Under the pieces are notes generated by a model. The model saw only the letters and a list, made by a program, of their open reading frames with translations. It was not told where the DNA came from and did no database searches. A stretch of 64,000 bases of DNA from Pseudomonas sp. JUb42 (GTDB lineage: Bacteria > Pseudomonadota > Gammaproteobacteria > Pseudomonadales > Pseudomonadaceae), in the NCBI RefSeq assembly GCF_024807945.1, contig NZ_JANUFD010000008.1:1-64000 (forward strand). The letters run 5' to 3'. The stretch's first letter is position 1. Each line of letters starts with the position of its first letter. Below are positions 42,632 to 51,653 of the stretch, one piece after another. A program made the translations under genes and the position numbers.

Positions 42632-43933
42632 TTAAAGCGCTGCGCCCGGCGCCCGGCCAAACTGCTCCTGATACTCTTTCTGCGCGGTTTCCTCGGAGAA
42701 TTCGCCCGCCCATTTCGACACCACTACGGTCGCCACGCTATTGCCGATGGTGTTGCAGGTGGCGATGGCCATGGACATGAAGCGATAGACGCCGAACAGC
42801 AACGCCAGGCCTTCGGCAGGCAACACGCCGATGGCGGTCACGGTGGCGGCGAACACTACAAAGCTGCCACCGGATACCGCCGCTGCGCCCTTGGAGGTGA
42901 CCAGCATGATGGCGACGATGCCCAGTTGATGCTCCCAGCTCAGATGCACGCCGTAGGCGTTGGCGATGAACAGCACGCACATGGACATATAGATCGAGGT
43001 GCCATCCAGGTTGAAGGCGTAACCGGTGGGCAGCACCAGGCCGACGCTCTGTTTGGAGCAACCGAACTTCTCCAGTTTTTGCAGCAGGCGTGGCAGGGCG
43101 CTTTCCGAAGAGGCGGTGCCAAGCACGATGAAAATCTCGTCCTTGATGTACTTCAAGAAGCGCCACAGGCTGAAGCCTGAGATCCGGCAAACGGCGCCGA
43201 GCACGACGAAGATGAAGAACAGGATGCCGACGTAGAACATCAACACCAGGTTGGCCAGGGACATCAGCACCGCAGTGCCATTGCTGCCCACGGCGTAGGC
43301 CACCGAACCAAAGGCACCGAGGGGCGCGAACTTCATGATCAGGTTGATGAACTCGAAGAAGCACTCGGAGATCCGGCTCAGGCCGTCTTCGATCACCGCT
43401 CGGCGCTCAGGCTTGAGGGCCAGCAGGGCGAAGCCGAACAACACCGAGACCACCAGCACTTGCAGCAACTGACCGCCGGCGAAGGCGCCGACGAAGTTGT
43501 CGGGGAAAATGCCGTAGATAAAGTCCAGGGTCGAAGTCGGGCCGTGGCCTTTGGCGACCGCCGCCGCCGAGGCTGCCGCCGTAGCGCTGCTGGGGTGGGC
43601 GTCATGCATGCCGGAGCCGATCTGCAACAGATTGCCCCACACCAGGCCGATGGCCAGGGCCACGGTAGACACCACTTCGAAGTAAATCAGCGCCCGCAGA
43701 CCTACCTTGCCGACGCGCTTTATATCGCCCGCCGAGGCAATGCCATGCACCACGGTGAAGAACACCAGAGGCGCAACGGCAGTCTTGATCAGCTTGAGGA
43801 AGATATCGCCGAGGATACGGAATTGTGCCGCCAGTTCCGGCACTAAAAAGCCGAAGGCGATGCCGAGGAACATGGCCGCGATCACCTGAAAAGTGAGGTC
43901 GCGGTAAAACGGCTTTTTCTCGATGGAAGCCAT
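42632..43933 (-). CDS. DctA-like C4-dicarboxylate:cation symporter
   Basis: The 433-residue inner-membrane protein belongs to the dicarboxylate/amino acid:cation symporter family. Visible features are the N-terminal LTFQVIAAMFLGIAFGF helix, LIKTAVAPLVFFTVV, the serine-rich re-entrant loop VLGTASSESALPRLL and the TM8 motif ATCNTIGNSVATVVV. A region near residues 110-130 is low-complexity (Ala-rich). It is transcribed with the upstream lyase (78-bp gap) and the downstream fumarase (35-bp gap). Context suggests import of a C4 acid or a substituted succinate; the exact substrate is inferred. Confidence 0.85.
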   Translation of the reverse strand: MASIEKKPFYRDLTFQVIAAMFLGIAFGFLVPELAAQFRILGDIFLKLIKTAVAPLVFFTVVHGIASAGDIKRVGKVGLRALIYFEVVSTVALAIGLVWGNLLQIGSGMHDAHPSSATAAASAAAVAKGHGPTSTLDFIYGIFPDNFVGAFAGGQLLQVLVVSVLFGFALLALKPERRAVIEDGLSRISECFFEFINLIMKFAPLGAFGSVAYAVGSNGTAVLMSLANLVLMFYVGILFFIFVVLGAVCRISGFSLWRFLKYIKDEIFIVLGTASSESALPRLLQKLEKFGCSKQSVGLVLPTGYAFNLDGTSIYMSMCVLFIANAYGVHLSWEHQLGIVAIMLVTSKGAAAVSGGSFVVFAATVTAIGVLPAEGLALLFGVYRFMSMAIATCNTIGNSVATVVVSKWAGEFSEETAQKEYQEQFGRAPGAAL

Positions 43934-44011
43934 GTGTGTACTCTCATTTGTTCTTATGGGGAGTTACAGCAACTGCTTGGCGGGCCCCGGCTTGCCGCGG
44001 CCCTGGGTGTT

Positions 44012-45367
44012 TCAACGCTTTACCGAACCCTCGTTGGCCAGGGCGTAATCGACCATCTGCGGGGCCAGGCCCAGATAATTGGCCGGGTCGGTGAGGCGCT
44101 TGAGTTCTTCGATATCCAGTTGCGCGGTGGCTTCGCCCTGGGCCAGCAGGGCGTCGAGCAGGCTGATGCGCTGGTCGTTGGCCATGCGGCACGCGGCATA
44201 CACCACGTCATGGGCGACCTGACGGCCAAGTGCCGGGGCCAGACCCATCATCACGGCCTCGGCGACGATCAGGCCCTGAGTCATGTCGAGGTTTTCGCGC
44301 ATGCGCTCGGTGCGTACTTCCAGCCCCGCCAGCATGAATTTGGCCTGGCCGAGGGATGCGGCGCTGAGGGCAAAGGCTTCAGGAATGGCGATCCACTCTG
44401 CCTGCCACGGGCCGGTGGAGCGCTCGAAGTCCTGGATCATGGCATCGAGCATCAGCCCGGCCTGCTGGCGCACGCCCTTGGCGGCGGCATACATCAGTTC
44501 GCAGGAAATCGGGTTGCGCTTCTGCGGCATGGTGCTGCTGGCGCCACGGCCTTTGACGAAGGGCTCGTACACTTCGCCCAGTTCGCTGGTCATCATCATC
44601 ATCACGTCCAGCGCGACCTTGCCGAGGGAGCCGGTCACCAGACCGAGGAAGTTCAGGGTCTCGGCCAGGCCATCACGGGCCACATGCCAGGTGGCCTGAG
44701 GCACGCCCAGACCCAGTTCGGCCATCAGCGCTTGCTGTACTTCCAAGCCCTTGTCGCCCAGGGAGGCCAGGGTCCCGGCGGCGCCGGCGAACTGGCCGAT
44801 CTCCACCCGTGGGCGCAACTCGACCAGGCGCTCGGCGTGACGGTCGAACATGCTCAGCCAGACCACGCACTTGTAGCCGAAGGTGATCGGCAGGGCATGT
44901 TGCAGATGGGTACGACCGGCCATGGGCGTATCGCGATAACGCTTGGCCAGTTCGGCCAGCAAGCCGCGCACCGCCTGAATATCGCGCTCGACGATGGCCA
45001 ATGCCGCACGCACCTGCAGGACGACAGCCGTGTCCATGATGTCCTGGGTGGTAGCGCCCCAATGCACGTAGCGGCCCGCTTCGCCGCAGATTTTCGACAG
45101 TTGTTCCACCAGAGGCAGGATCGGGTAGCCGACGATTTCGGTCTCGTGCTGCATCAGCTTGAGGTCTAGCGCGTCGAATCGCGCCAGTTCGGCGATTTTC
45201 TCAGCCGCCCCGGCAGGAATCACGCCGCAGCGGGCTTCAGCCTTGGCGAGGGCAATTTCGACTTCGATATAACGGCCAATAAGCGCCTCGTCGGAAAACA
45301 CGGCACGCATTTCGGCAGTGCCGAACATATCGCGGAACAGGACGGAGTCGAAAACGGTACTGGACAT
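44012..45367 (-). CDS. PcaB/adenylosuccinate-lyase-like enzyme, substrate unknown
   Basis: The 451 residues belong to the fumarase/aspartase superfamily. Key motifs are HWGATTQDIMDT (H102), GRTHLQHALP (H154) and the signature ASSTMPQKRNPISCE (276-290). This motif set fits 3-carboxy-cis,cis-muconate cycloisomerase and related lyases. There are no other protocatechuate (pca) genes nearby; instead a dicarboxylate transporter and a fumarase follow. I therefore favour a lyase that releases fumarate from a succinyl adduct over muconate cycloisomerisation. That is inference from context. It is the first gene of the unit, divergent from a GntR regulator. Confidence 0.75.
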   Translation of the reverse strand: MSSTVFDSVLFRDMFGTAEMRAVFSDEALIGRYIEVEIALAKAEARCGVIPAGAAEKIAELARFDALDLKLMQHETEIVGYPILPLVEQLSKICGEAGRYVHWGATTQDIMDTAVVLQVRAALAIVERDIQAVRGLLAELAKRYRDTPMAGRTHLQHALPITFGYKCVVWLSMFDRHAERLVELRPRVEIGQFAGAAGTLASLGDKGLEVQQALMAELGLGVPQATWHVARDGLAETLNFLGLVTGSLGKVALDVMMMMTSELGEVYEPFVKGRGASSTMPQKRNPISCELMYAAAKGVRQQAGLMLDAMIQDFERSTGPWQAEWIAIPEAFALSAASLGQAKFMLAGLEVRTERMRENLDMTQGLIVAEAVMMGLAPALGRQVAHDVVYAACRMANDQRISLLDALLAQGEATAQLDIEELKRLTDPANYLGLAPQMVDYALANEGSVKR

Positions 45368-45396
45368 GGTAACCTCTATTTGTTGTTTTTAACCGT

Positions 45397-45422
45397 ACAT
45401 ATTAATATATGTTCGGACATAT
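45397..45422. promoter_or_regulatory. Candidate GntR operator with three half-sites
   Basis: ACATAT (45397), ATATGT (45407) and ACATAT (45417) are alternating inverted half-sites whose starts are exactly 10 bp apart, one DNA helical turn. They lie between the divergent lyase and GntR genes. The pair ATATGT-TCGG-ACATAT is a perfect palindrome. Confidence 0.6.
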
Positions 45423-45469
45423 GATTGCCACCGTTCTGGTAAGCTGTCAAATCAACCGGGAGGTACCTG

Positions 45470-46210
45470 ATGGAAGGCGATGGGCTGAAGCGCTACGCAC
45501 ATGTAGCGAAGGATTTGATGGAGTCGATCGGCAGAGGCCGCTATCCGATCGGCTCGTTGCTGCCCACGGAGTTCGAGCTGTGCGCCATCTATCAGGCGAG
45601 CCGCCATACCGTCCGCGCGGCGATCAGCCAGCTGGAAGGCCAGGGCATGGTCTCGAGAAGAAAGCGCGTCGGCACCCGGGTCGAAGCCTCCCAGCCGAGC
45701 AGCGGCTACACCCAGGCCATCGCCTCGGTGGCGGACCTGGTCAACGTTGCCGAATCCCACGTTCGGGACATTCATGGCGTCCGACATTTCGTCGCGGATA
45801 TCGCCCTGGCCCGGCGCCTGGGCCTAGAGCCGGGCGGCCATTACTTTTGCGTGTCGAGCATCAAGGTCGACCGCAACGAGCGCGATGCGCCGCTGTGCTG
45901 GACCGATGTCTACGCCGACCGGCAATACGACGAAGTCATCCCCCAAGCCCATGAGCATCCCGACGAACTGATCGCCGCACTGATCGGCCGGGCGTTCTCA
46001 CGGGATATTCATTCGGTCGATCAAGAGGTCAGGCCGGTGCAGTTGTCGGCGGAAATGGCGGCGAGCCTGAACGCCAAGCCGGGGTCGCTGGCGCTCAATA
46101 TCATTCGTCAGTATCGCGATGGCCAAGGTGGTTTGATTGCGGTTTCGGAGAACTTCTACCCGGCCGACAGGTTCACCCTGACCATGCAGATGAAGCGCGA
46201 TGGGATGTAA
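45470..46210 (+). CDS. GntR-family transcriptional regulator (HutC/UTRA subfamily)
   Basis: The 246 residues comprise an N-terminal winged helix (about 5-75: IGSLLPTEFELCAIYQASRH then TVRAAISQLEGQGMV) and a UTRA ligand-binding domain (about 95-240). A good Shine-Dalgarno (GGGAGG) precedes the ATG. It is divergent from the lyase-transporter-fumarase unit across a 102-bp spacer containing three half-sites. It is therefore most likely the local repressor of that unit, and a substrate or intermediate is probably the effector. Confidence 0.85.
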   Translation: MEGDGLKRYAHVAKDLMESIGRGRYPIGSLLPTEFELCAIYQASRHTVRAAISQLEGQGMVSRRKRVGTRVEASQPSSGYTQAIASVADLVNVAESHVRDIHGVRHFVADIALARRLGLEPGGHYFCVSSIKVDRNERDAPLCWTDVYADRQYDEVIPQAHEHPDELIAALIGRAFSRDIHSVDQEVRPVQLSAEMAASLNAKPGSLALNIIRQYRDGQGGLIAVSENFYPADRFTLTMQMKRDGM

Positions 46211-46422
46211 GTTCCGAACTCGAACCCCGTACCAGGGCGTCCCCTCGCACTAATTGCGGGCACCACAAAAATAAATCCCGCAGCAGATCCTGCTGTAAAG
46301 GCGGTGCTAAACAGCATGTGCCGAACTGGCCCGCGCCTGTGCCGAAACGGCAATTGCCCGTAAGCAGGCCGTGATTCAACTTTGCCATCAACCGACTAGG
46401 TGACGATGGGTGAGGTGAGTTG

Positions 46423-48309
46423 ATGAAAGGCATTGGTTTCAGTCGCAAAATTTTGATCGCCGCAGCCCTGATCGTCATTCTGGCCTTCAGTGCGTTTATT
46501 GCTGTCACCGACTACCGGCAGCGCCAGACCTTGCGCGGTGACGTCGACGCCAAGCTGCAGCAGCTGGGCATGTTGACCGCCCACGATATCCGCACCTGGC
46601 TGGAAAGCCGTATGCGCCTGATCGAGACCCTGGGCCAGCGCCTCAATGTCGAAGGGACTGACAACGCCAGTCTGCTCAAGACCATCAACCTGCCGGTGTA
46701 TGCCGAGAACTTTCAGCTGATTTCCTACGGCGGCAGCGACGGTTCGATGTTCTCCCTGCCGGACAGCGTGCGCGCCCCGGACTACGACCCGCGCGTGCGG
46801 GTCTGGTACAAGGCGGCGCAAGAGCGCAAGCAGACGGTATTTACCGAACCCTATATCGCCGCATCGTCCGGGAAGATGGTGATGACCGTCGCGACCCCGG
46901 TGAAATATCAGGATCGTTTCGGCGTGGCCTGCGCCAACCTGTCCCTGGACGACTTGAGCAAGCTGATCAACACCCTCAATTTCGATGGCCATGGCTACGC
47001 CTTTATCGTCAGCGCCGACGGCAAGGTGTTGGTACATCCGGATGGCAAGTTCATCCTCAAGGATCTCAAGGACGTGTTCGGTACGGGCACGCAACTGCCT
47101 GCGCCGGGTGTGCGGGAGATCAGCGGCGCCAATGGCTCGCAGTTGGTGTCTTTCACTCATGTCGATGGGCTGGCGTCGGCCGATTGGTACGTGGCGATGG
47201 TCATCGACCAACAGGCTGCGTTTTCCATGCTCAGCGAGCTGCGCACTCTGGCAATCACGGCCACCCTGATTGCGGTGGTGATTATCATCCTGCTGCTCGG
47301 CGTGCTGATCCGCTGGCTAATGCGCCCGCTGCACGCCATGGGCCAGGCCCTGGAAGACATCGCCAATGGCGAAGGTGACCTGACCCAGCGCTTGCCGATC
47401 AATTCCCGGGATGAGTTCGGCGCGCTGGCGCAGTCGTTCAACCGTTTCCTCGAGTTCATTCAGATTTCGATTCGCGATGTGTCGGGCACCAGTTCCGCGC
47501 TCAATCAGGTGGCGGCCCAGGTGACCCGTGTGTCGCGCACGTCCATGAGCAATTCCGATGAGCAGGCGCGGCGCACCGAGAGCGTGGTGTCGGCCATTCA
47601 CCAGTTGGGCGCGGCCTCGTCCGAGATCGCCCGTAATGCGGCGCTGGCGTCCCAGAGTTCGAGCCAGGCGCGAGCGCTGGTCGATGACGGGCAACAAGTG
47701 GTCGGCATGACCATCGAAGCGATCAATCGCTTGTCGAAAAACATCGACAAATCGCGCATCACCATCGAAAACCTCGCCACCCAGACTGGCGATATCGGCC
47801 AGATTCTCGAGGTCATCACCAGTATTTCCCAGCAGACCAACCTGCTGGCCTTGAACGCCGCCATCGAAGCGGCGCGGGCAGGCGAGGCGGGTCGGGGCTT
47901 TGCCGTGGTCGCCGATGAAGTGCGCAACCTGGCGCACCGCACCCAGGACTCGGCGCGGCAGGTGCAGGGGCTGATCGAGCAGTTGCAAGTCGGCGCACAA
48001 ACCGCCGTGACGACCATGACCGAGAGTCAGCGTGAGAGCGAAACCAGCGTGACCGTGGCCAATCAGGCCGGCGAGCGGTTGAGCAAAGTGGCCCAGCGTA
48101 TCGGCGAAATCGACGCGATGAACCAGACGGTGGCCGCCGCCACGGAAGAGCAGACCTGCGTGGTGTTGTCAGTCAACGACGACATCGCCCAGATCGACGC
48201 CCTGAACCGCCAGGGCATGGCCAACCTGCACTCGACCTTCGACGCCTGCGCCGAGCTTGAGCGCGAGGCCGTGCGCTTGCAGGGGTTGGTGGGGCATTTC
48301 AGGATCTGA
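46423..48309 (+). CDS. Methyl-accepting chemotaxis protein with dCache sensor
   Basis: This is a 628-residue inner-membrane chemoreceptor. Residues 8-28 are TM1, 30-275 a periplasmic dCache domain, 277-298 TM2, about 299-350 HAMP, and the rest the signalling domain with the hairpin tip TNLLALNAAIEAARAGEAGRGF. The dCache domain carries five of the six residues of the amino-acid-sensing motif known from PctA-type receptors (Y121, R126, W128, Y129, Y144). The sixth, normally Asp, appears to be Asn172 in VACANLSL. The start is the ATG at 46423; a TTG just before it is less likely. It lies downstream of the GntR regulator but after a 212-bp gap, so co-regulation is uncertain. Confidence 0.9.
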   Translation: MKGIGFSRKILIAAALIVILAFSAFIAVTDYRQRQTLRGDVDAKLQQLGMLTAHDIRTWLESRMRLIETLGQRLNVEGTDNASLLKTINLPVYAENFQLISYGGSDGSMFSLPDSVRAPDYDPRVRVWYKAAQERKQTVFTEPYIAASSGKMVMTVATPVKYQDRFGVACANLSLDDLSKLINTLNFDGHGYAFIVSADGKVLVHPDGKFILKDLKDVFGTGTQLPAPGVREISGANGSQLVSFTHVDGLASADWYVAMVIDQQAAFSMLSELRTLAITATLIAVVIIILLLGVLIRWLMRPLHAMGQALEDIANGEGDLTQRLPINSRDEFGALAQSFNRFLEFIQISIRDVSGTSSALNQVAAQVTRVSRTSMSNSDEQARRTESVVSAIHQLGAASSEIARNAALASQSSSQARALVDDGQQVVGMTIEAINRLSKNIDKSRITIENLATQTGDIGQILEVITSISQQTNLLALNAAIEAARAGEAGRGFAVVADEVRNLAHRTQDSARQVQGLIEQLQVGAQTAVTTMTESQRESETSVTVANQAGERLSKVAQRIGEIDAMNQTVAAATEEQTCVVLSVNDDIAQIDALNRQGMANLHSTFDACAELEREAVRLQGLVGHFRI

Positions 48310-48333
48310 GCGCACAGGTGTGTGTCGACCCGA

Positions 48334-48458
48334 TTCGCGGGCAAGCCTCGCTCCAACAGATGGCGCTATCCGTTGGAGTGAGGCTTGCCCGCGAAGGCCT
48401 TGACGCGTTATGTCGGACACAACGCGTTGCCAGGTTCGCGGGCAAGCCCTGCTCCAAC
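48334..48458. repeat. Cluster of three REP units
   Basis: Units lie at 48334-48357 and, inverted, at 48372-48395, forming a tight pair with a 14-bp loop. A third at 48435-48458 has the first unit's orientation. The core is TTCGCGGGCAAGCC plus CTCCAAC. They lie between the chemoreceptor and xylD, which converge here. Confidence 0.87.
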
Positions 48459-48513
48459 GGGTAGGGCGATCTGTTGGCGTGATCGGGCGGCATCCAACAG
48501 TGCGGCTCCCTCC

Positions 48514-50298
48514 TCAATGCGAATGCCGTGGCGCGCCGCTGCGGGCGATGACTTTCATGTGCAGGGTCGCCGGTTCCAGGCAGCCGCCTGTGGATAACTG
48601 GCCCACCAATTGCCGGTAGAGTTCCTGCCAGGGCGTTTGCGACGGCGGGAAGCTGGGCGTCCATTCGCTGCGGCGTTGCGCCAGTTCCTCCTCGTCCACC
48701 AATAGGTTTACCGAGCGTGCGTTGAGGTCGACGCGCAGGCGGTCATTGGTGCGCAGCAGCGCAATACCGCCCCCTACGGCGGCTTCCGGGGACATGTTGA
48801 GGATCGACGGGCTGGCCGAAGTACCGCTCTGGCGACCGTCGCCAAGGCAGGGCAGGGACTCGATGCCGCGTTTGATCAGGGCCGCAGGCGGGTCCATGTT
48901 CACCACTTCGGCGCTGCCGGGATAACCGACCGTGCCGGCGCCGCGAACCACCAGAATGCAGCGCTCGTCGATATCCAGTTCCGGGTCGTTGATGCGCGCG
49001 TGGTAATCCTCCGGCCCCTCGAAGACGATGGCCCGTGCTTCGAAGCTGTTCTCGGCGCCGGGTTCGGACAGGTAAGTCTTGCGGAACGCCTCGCCTACCA
49101 CCGACATCTTCATGATCGCGCTATCGAAGAAATTGCCGCTGAGTACGATAAAGCCCGCGCTGTGTTTGAGCGGCGCGTCGTAGGGCAGGATGACGTCAGC
49201 ATTGCTGGACAGGGAATTGCGCACGATTTCACCGATGCTCTTGCCGCTGACGGTGGCGCAGTCTTCATGCAGGCGCCCGGCCTTCTGCAGCTCGTGCATC
49301 ACTGCAGGCACGCCGCCTGCGCGGTGGAAGCCTTCGCCCAGGTATTTGCCGGCTGGCATGCAGTTGACCAACAGCGGCACGTCCATGCCGATGCGTTGCC
49401 AGTCATCGAGGCTCAACTCGACGCCCATGTGTCGTGCGATGGCAATCAGGTGTGGCGGGCAGTTGCTTGAAGCGCCCAGTGCCGAGGCCACGGCGATGGC
49501 GTTCTCGAAGGCTTCGCGGGTCATGATCTGCGACGGCCGCACGTCTTGCAGCACCAGTTCGCAGATGCGCTTGCCGGTGGCATAAGCCATTTGCCCACGC
49601 TCACGATACGGGGCCGGAATGCTGGCGCAGCCGGGCAACGACATGCCCAAAGCCTCCGCCAGAGCGTTCATCGACAGGGCGGTGCCCATCGTGTTGCAGT
49701 GACCCACTGAAGGCGAGGCCGCCGTGGTCATTTCCATGAAGCCTTCGTAGTTGATCTCTTCGGCGGCGAGCAGCTTGCGCGCATGCCAGAGCACTGTGCC
49801 GGAGCCGATCAGTTCGCCCTTGTGGTGGCCGTCGAGCATCGGCCCGCCAGACAGAACGATGGCGGGCAGGTCGGTGGTGGCCGCAGCCATCAGGCACGCC
49901 GGCGTGGTCTTGTCGCAGCCGGTGGTCAGCACCACGCCATCCAGGGGGTAGCCGTGCAGGATTTCCACCAGGCCCAGGTACGCCAGGTTGCGGTCCAGGG
50001 CGGCGGTGGGGCGGCGGCTCTGTTCGGCGATCGGGTGGACCGGAAACTCCATCGGGATACCCCCCGCGTCGCGGATGCCGGCCTTGACCCGTTGGGCCAG
50101 TTCGATGTGATGGCGGTTGCAGGGCGTCAGGTCGCTGCCGGTCTGGGCGATGCCGATGATCGGCCTGCCGGACTGCAGTTCGTCCCGGGTCAGGCCGTAG
50201 TTCATGTAACGCTCGACATAGAGCGCGGTCATGTCGGCGTGGTCAGGGTCATCGAACCATTGCTGGCTGCGCAGGGGGCGTTTTGGGGGCAAGCTCAT
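48514..50298 (-). CDS. xylD: Xylonate/pentonate dehydratase (IlvD/Edd family)
   Basis: The enzyme removes water from a sugar acid to give a 2-keto-3-deoxy acid, the first dehydration of the non-phosphorylative (Weimberg-type) route. The 594 residues carry the iron-sulfur cysteines C60 (DLTPC), C128 (TTGCDKTTP) and C201 (GHCNTMGTALSMN). The protein closely resembles Caulobacter XylD from end to end, including C-terminal RHSH. It is cytosolic. It is read with the upstream xylX (56-bp gap). D-xylonate is the likely substrate, but L-arabinonate or other pentonates cannot be excluded. Confidence 0.88.
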   Translation of the reverse strand: MSLPPKRPLRSQQWFDDPDHADMTALYVERYMNYGLTRDELQSGRPIIGIAQTGSDLTPCNRHHIELAQRVKAGIRDAGGIPMEFPVHPIAEQSRRPTAALDRNLAYLGLVEILHGYPLDGVVLTTGCDKTTPACLMAAATTDLPAIVLSGGPMLDGHHKGELIGSGTVLWHARKLLAAEEINYEGFMEMTTAASPSVGHCNTMGTALSMNALAEALGMSLPGCASIPAPYRERGQMAYATGKRICELVLQDVRPSQIMTREAFENAIAVASALGASSNCPPHLIAIARHMGVELSLDDWQRIGMDVPLLVNCMPAGKYLGEGFHRAGGVPAVMHELQKAGRLHEDCATVSGKSIGEIVRNSLSSNADVILPYDAPLKHSAGFIVLSGNFFDSAIMKMSVVGEAFRKTYLSEPGAENSFEARAIVFEGPEDYHARINDPELDIDERCILVVRGAGTVGYPGSAEVVNMDPPAALIKRGIESLPCLGDGRQSGTSASPSILNMSPEAAVGGGIALLRTNDRLRVDLNARSVNLLVDEEELAQRRSEWTPSFPPSQTPWQELYRQLVGQLSTGGCLEPATLHMKVIARSGAPRHSH

Positions 50299-50354
50299 GA
50301 TTGATGTCTCTCTTGTATTTATTGTGATTCGGTCGTGGCCGGTGGCGCTTGGGC

Positions 50355-51539
50355 TCAGCGGGTCAGTACGCCACGGGCAACCAGATTACGCAGCAGGGCG
50401 CTGACCCCGAAGGTCCAGGGCGTGGCCGCATCACTGTAGGTTACGTGGTTATGCAGGGCGCCGAGACGCGGACTGCTGATGCGCACCTGATCACCCTGCT
50501 TGTGGGTGAAACCGGCGCCAGGATGATCACGGTCTTCGGTAGGGGCGAACAGGGTGCCGAGAAACAGCACGAAACCGTCGGGATACTGGTGGTTGGCGTT
50601 GAGGGTTTGCCCGGCGATGTCCTGCGGGTCGCGGCTGATCTGGTCCATGGAGCTGGCGCCGTTGAGCAGATAGCCATCGCTGCCACGCACTTCGAGATCG
50701 ATCACGCAGTTGCGCACGTCATCAAGGCTGAACTGCTCGTCGAACAGACGAATGAACGGGCCAATGGCGCAGGAGGCATTGTTGTCCTTGGCCTTGCTCA
50801 GCAGCAATGCGCTGCGACCTTCGAAGTCGCGCAGGTTGACGTCGTTGCCCAGTGTCGCGCCGTGAATCTGCCCGCGACTGTTGACCGCCAGCACCACTTC
50901 CGGCTCCGGGTTGTTCCACTGCGAGCTGGGGTGAATGCCGATATCGGCGGCGCTGCCCACGGCGGACAGGATCGGTGCCTTGGTGAAAATCTCGGCGTCG
51001 GGGCCAATGCCCACCTCCAGATACTGCGACCACATGCCTTGTTCGATCAGCAGTGCTTTGAGGCGCATGGCCTGCTCGGAACCCGGTTTGACCGCGCGCA
51101 GATTGTCACCGATGACGCTGCGCACCGTGGCACGCACCCCTTCGGCCCTGGCCGCGTCGCCGCCGGCTTTTTCCTCGATGACCCGCTCGATCATGCTCGC
51201 GGCGAAGGTCACGCCCGCGGCCTTGATCACTTGCAGATCCAGCGGCGGCAACAGGAAGGGCTTGCTCAGGTCGGCGTGGGCACCGGTATTGGCCAGCAGG
51301 TCTTCAGCGCTGCAAATAAAGCGGCCGGGGACTTCACGCACGGCCTTGAGTGGCGAGTCACTTTCCAGCAAGTCGCTCAGGGTGGCGAAATGCGCGGACA
51401 GGTCGAACACACCGTCGGCGCGCAACACCACGGGCGACGGCCCGGATACTTCGCCTGGCACCCAGGCACGGCCGATCAGTGTGGCTGACGGGCTGTCGTC
51501 GGGCAGGGTGTTTGCGCAGGTCAGTCTTATTGTTGTCAT
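50355..51539 (-). CDS. xylX: 2-keto-3-deoxypentonate dehydratase (FAH superfamily, XylX type)
   Basis: The enzyme converts 2-keto-3-deoxypentonate to 2-oxoglutarate semialdehyde. From the ATG at 51539 it is 394 residues. The start at 51560 would leave almost no leader before the predicted -10 box, so I prefer 51539. The FAH core is visible (QYLEVGIGPDAEIFTKAP, WNNPEPEVVLAV, LGNDVNLRDFEGRSALLL) and is strikingly close to Caulobacter XylX. It is divergent from the LysR gene, with the LysR box between them, and xylD lies downstream in the same unit. Confidence 0.88.
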   Translation of the reverse strand: MTTIRLTCANTLPDDSPSATLIGRAWVPGEVSGPSPVVLRADGVFDLSAHFATLSDLLESDSPLKAVREVPGRFICSAEDLLANTGAHADLSKPFLLPPLDLQVIKAAGVTFAASMIERVIEEKAGGDAARAEGVRATVRSVIGDNLRAVKPGSEQAMRLKALLIEQGMWSQYLEVGIGPDAEIFTKAPILSAVGSAADIGIHPSSQWNNPEPEVVLAVNSRGQIHGATLGNDVNLRDFEGRSALLLSKAKDNNASCAIGPFIRLFDEQFSLDDVRNCVIDLEVRGSDGYLLNGASSMDQISRDPQDIAGQTLNANHQYPDGFVLFLGTLFAPTEDRDHPGAGFTHKQGDQVRISSPRLGALHNHVTYSDAATPWTFGVSALLRNLVARGVLTR

Positions 51540-51569
51540 GGTGAAGAATTCCAGGGCCATAAAAGCTGC

Positions 51570-51634
51570 ACGCTAGGTGGGCGCGCGGATAAACTCCAAT
51601 GGCATATTCTCAATTATTGATAACCTGGCGTTAT
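51570..51634 (-). promoter_or_regulatory. xylX-xylD promoter with LysR box (module copy 1)
   Basis: On the minus strand ATAAC-N5-GTTAT (51634-51620) is followed by CAAT, 16 further bases and TGCCATTGG (51604-51596). It contains the LysR-type T-N11-A palindrome. TTGGAG (51599-51594) and TAGCGT (51575-51570), 18 bp apart, are the promoter candidates. The predicted start is near 51563. Confidence 0.75.
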
Positions 51635-51653
51635 TGCCGGGCGGGGCGCTCCC

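Noticed and set aside
43934..45169. 411-residue open frame antisense to the lyase gene
   Set aside because: The opposite strand has clear lyase motifs; this frame shows none.
44012..45367. Protocatechuate pathway gene pcaB in its usual role
   Set aside because: No other pca genes are nearby, and the transporter and fumarase partners suggest another reaction.
46298..46350. FliA (sigma-28) promoter for the chemoreceptor
   Set aside because: TAAAG and GCCGAACT are present but 19 bp apart instead of about 14-15, and GCCGAAAC lacks a -35 partner.
48334..48458. Short CRISPR-like array
   Set aside because: The repeats alternate in orientation with unequal spacers and match Pseudomonas REP sequence; no cas genes are present.
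50349..51488. Long open frame antisense to xylX
   Set aside because: xylX has strong family identity, and this frame is a shadow.
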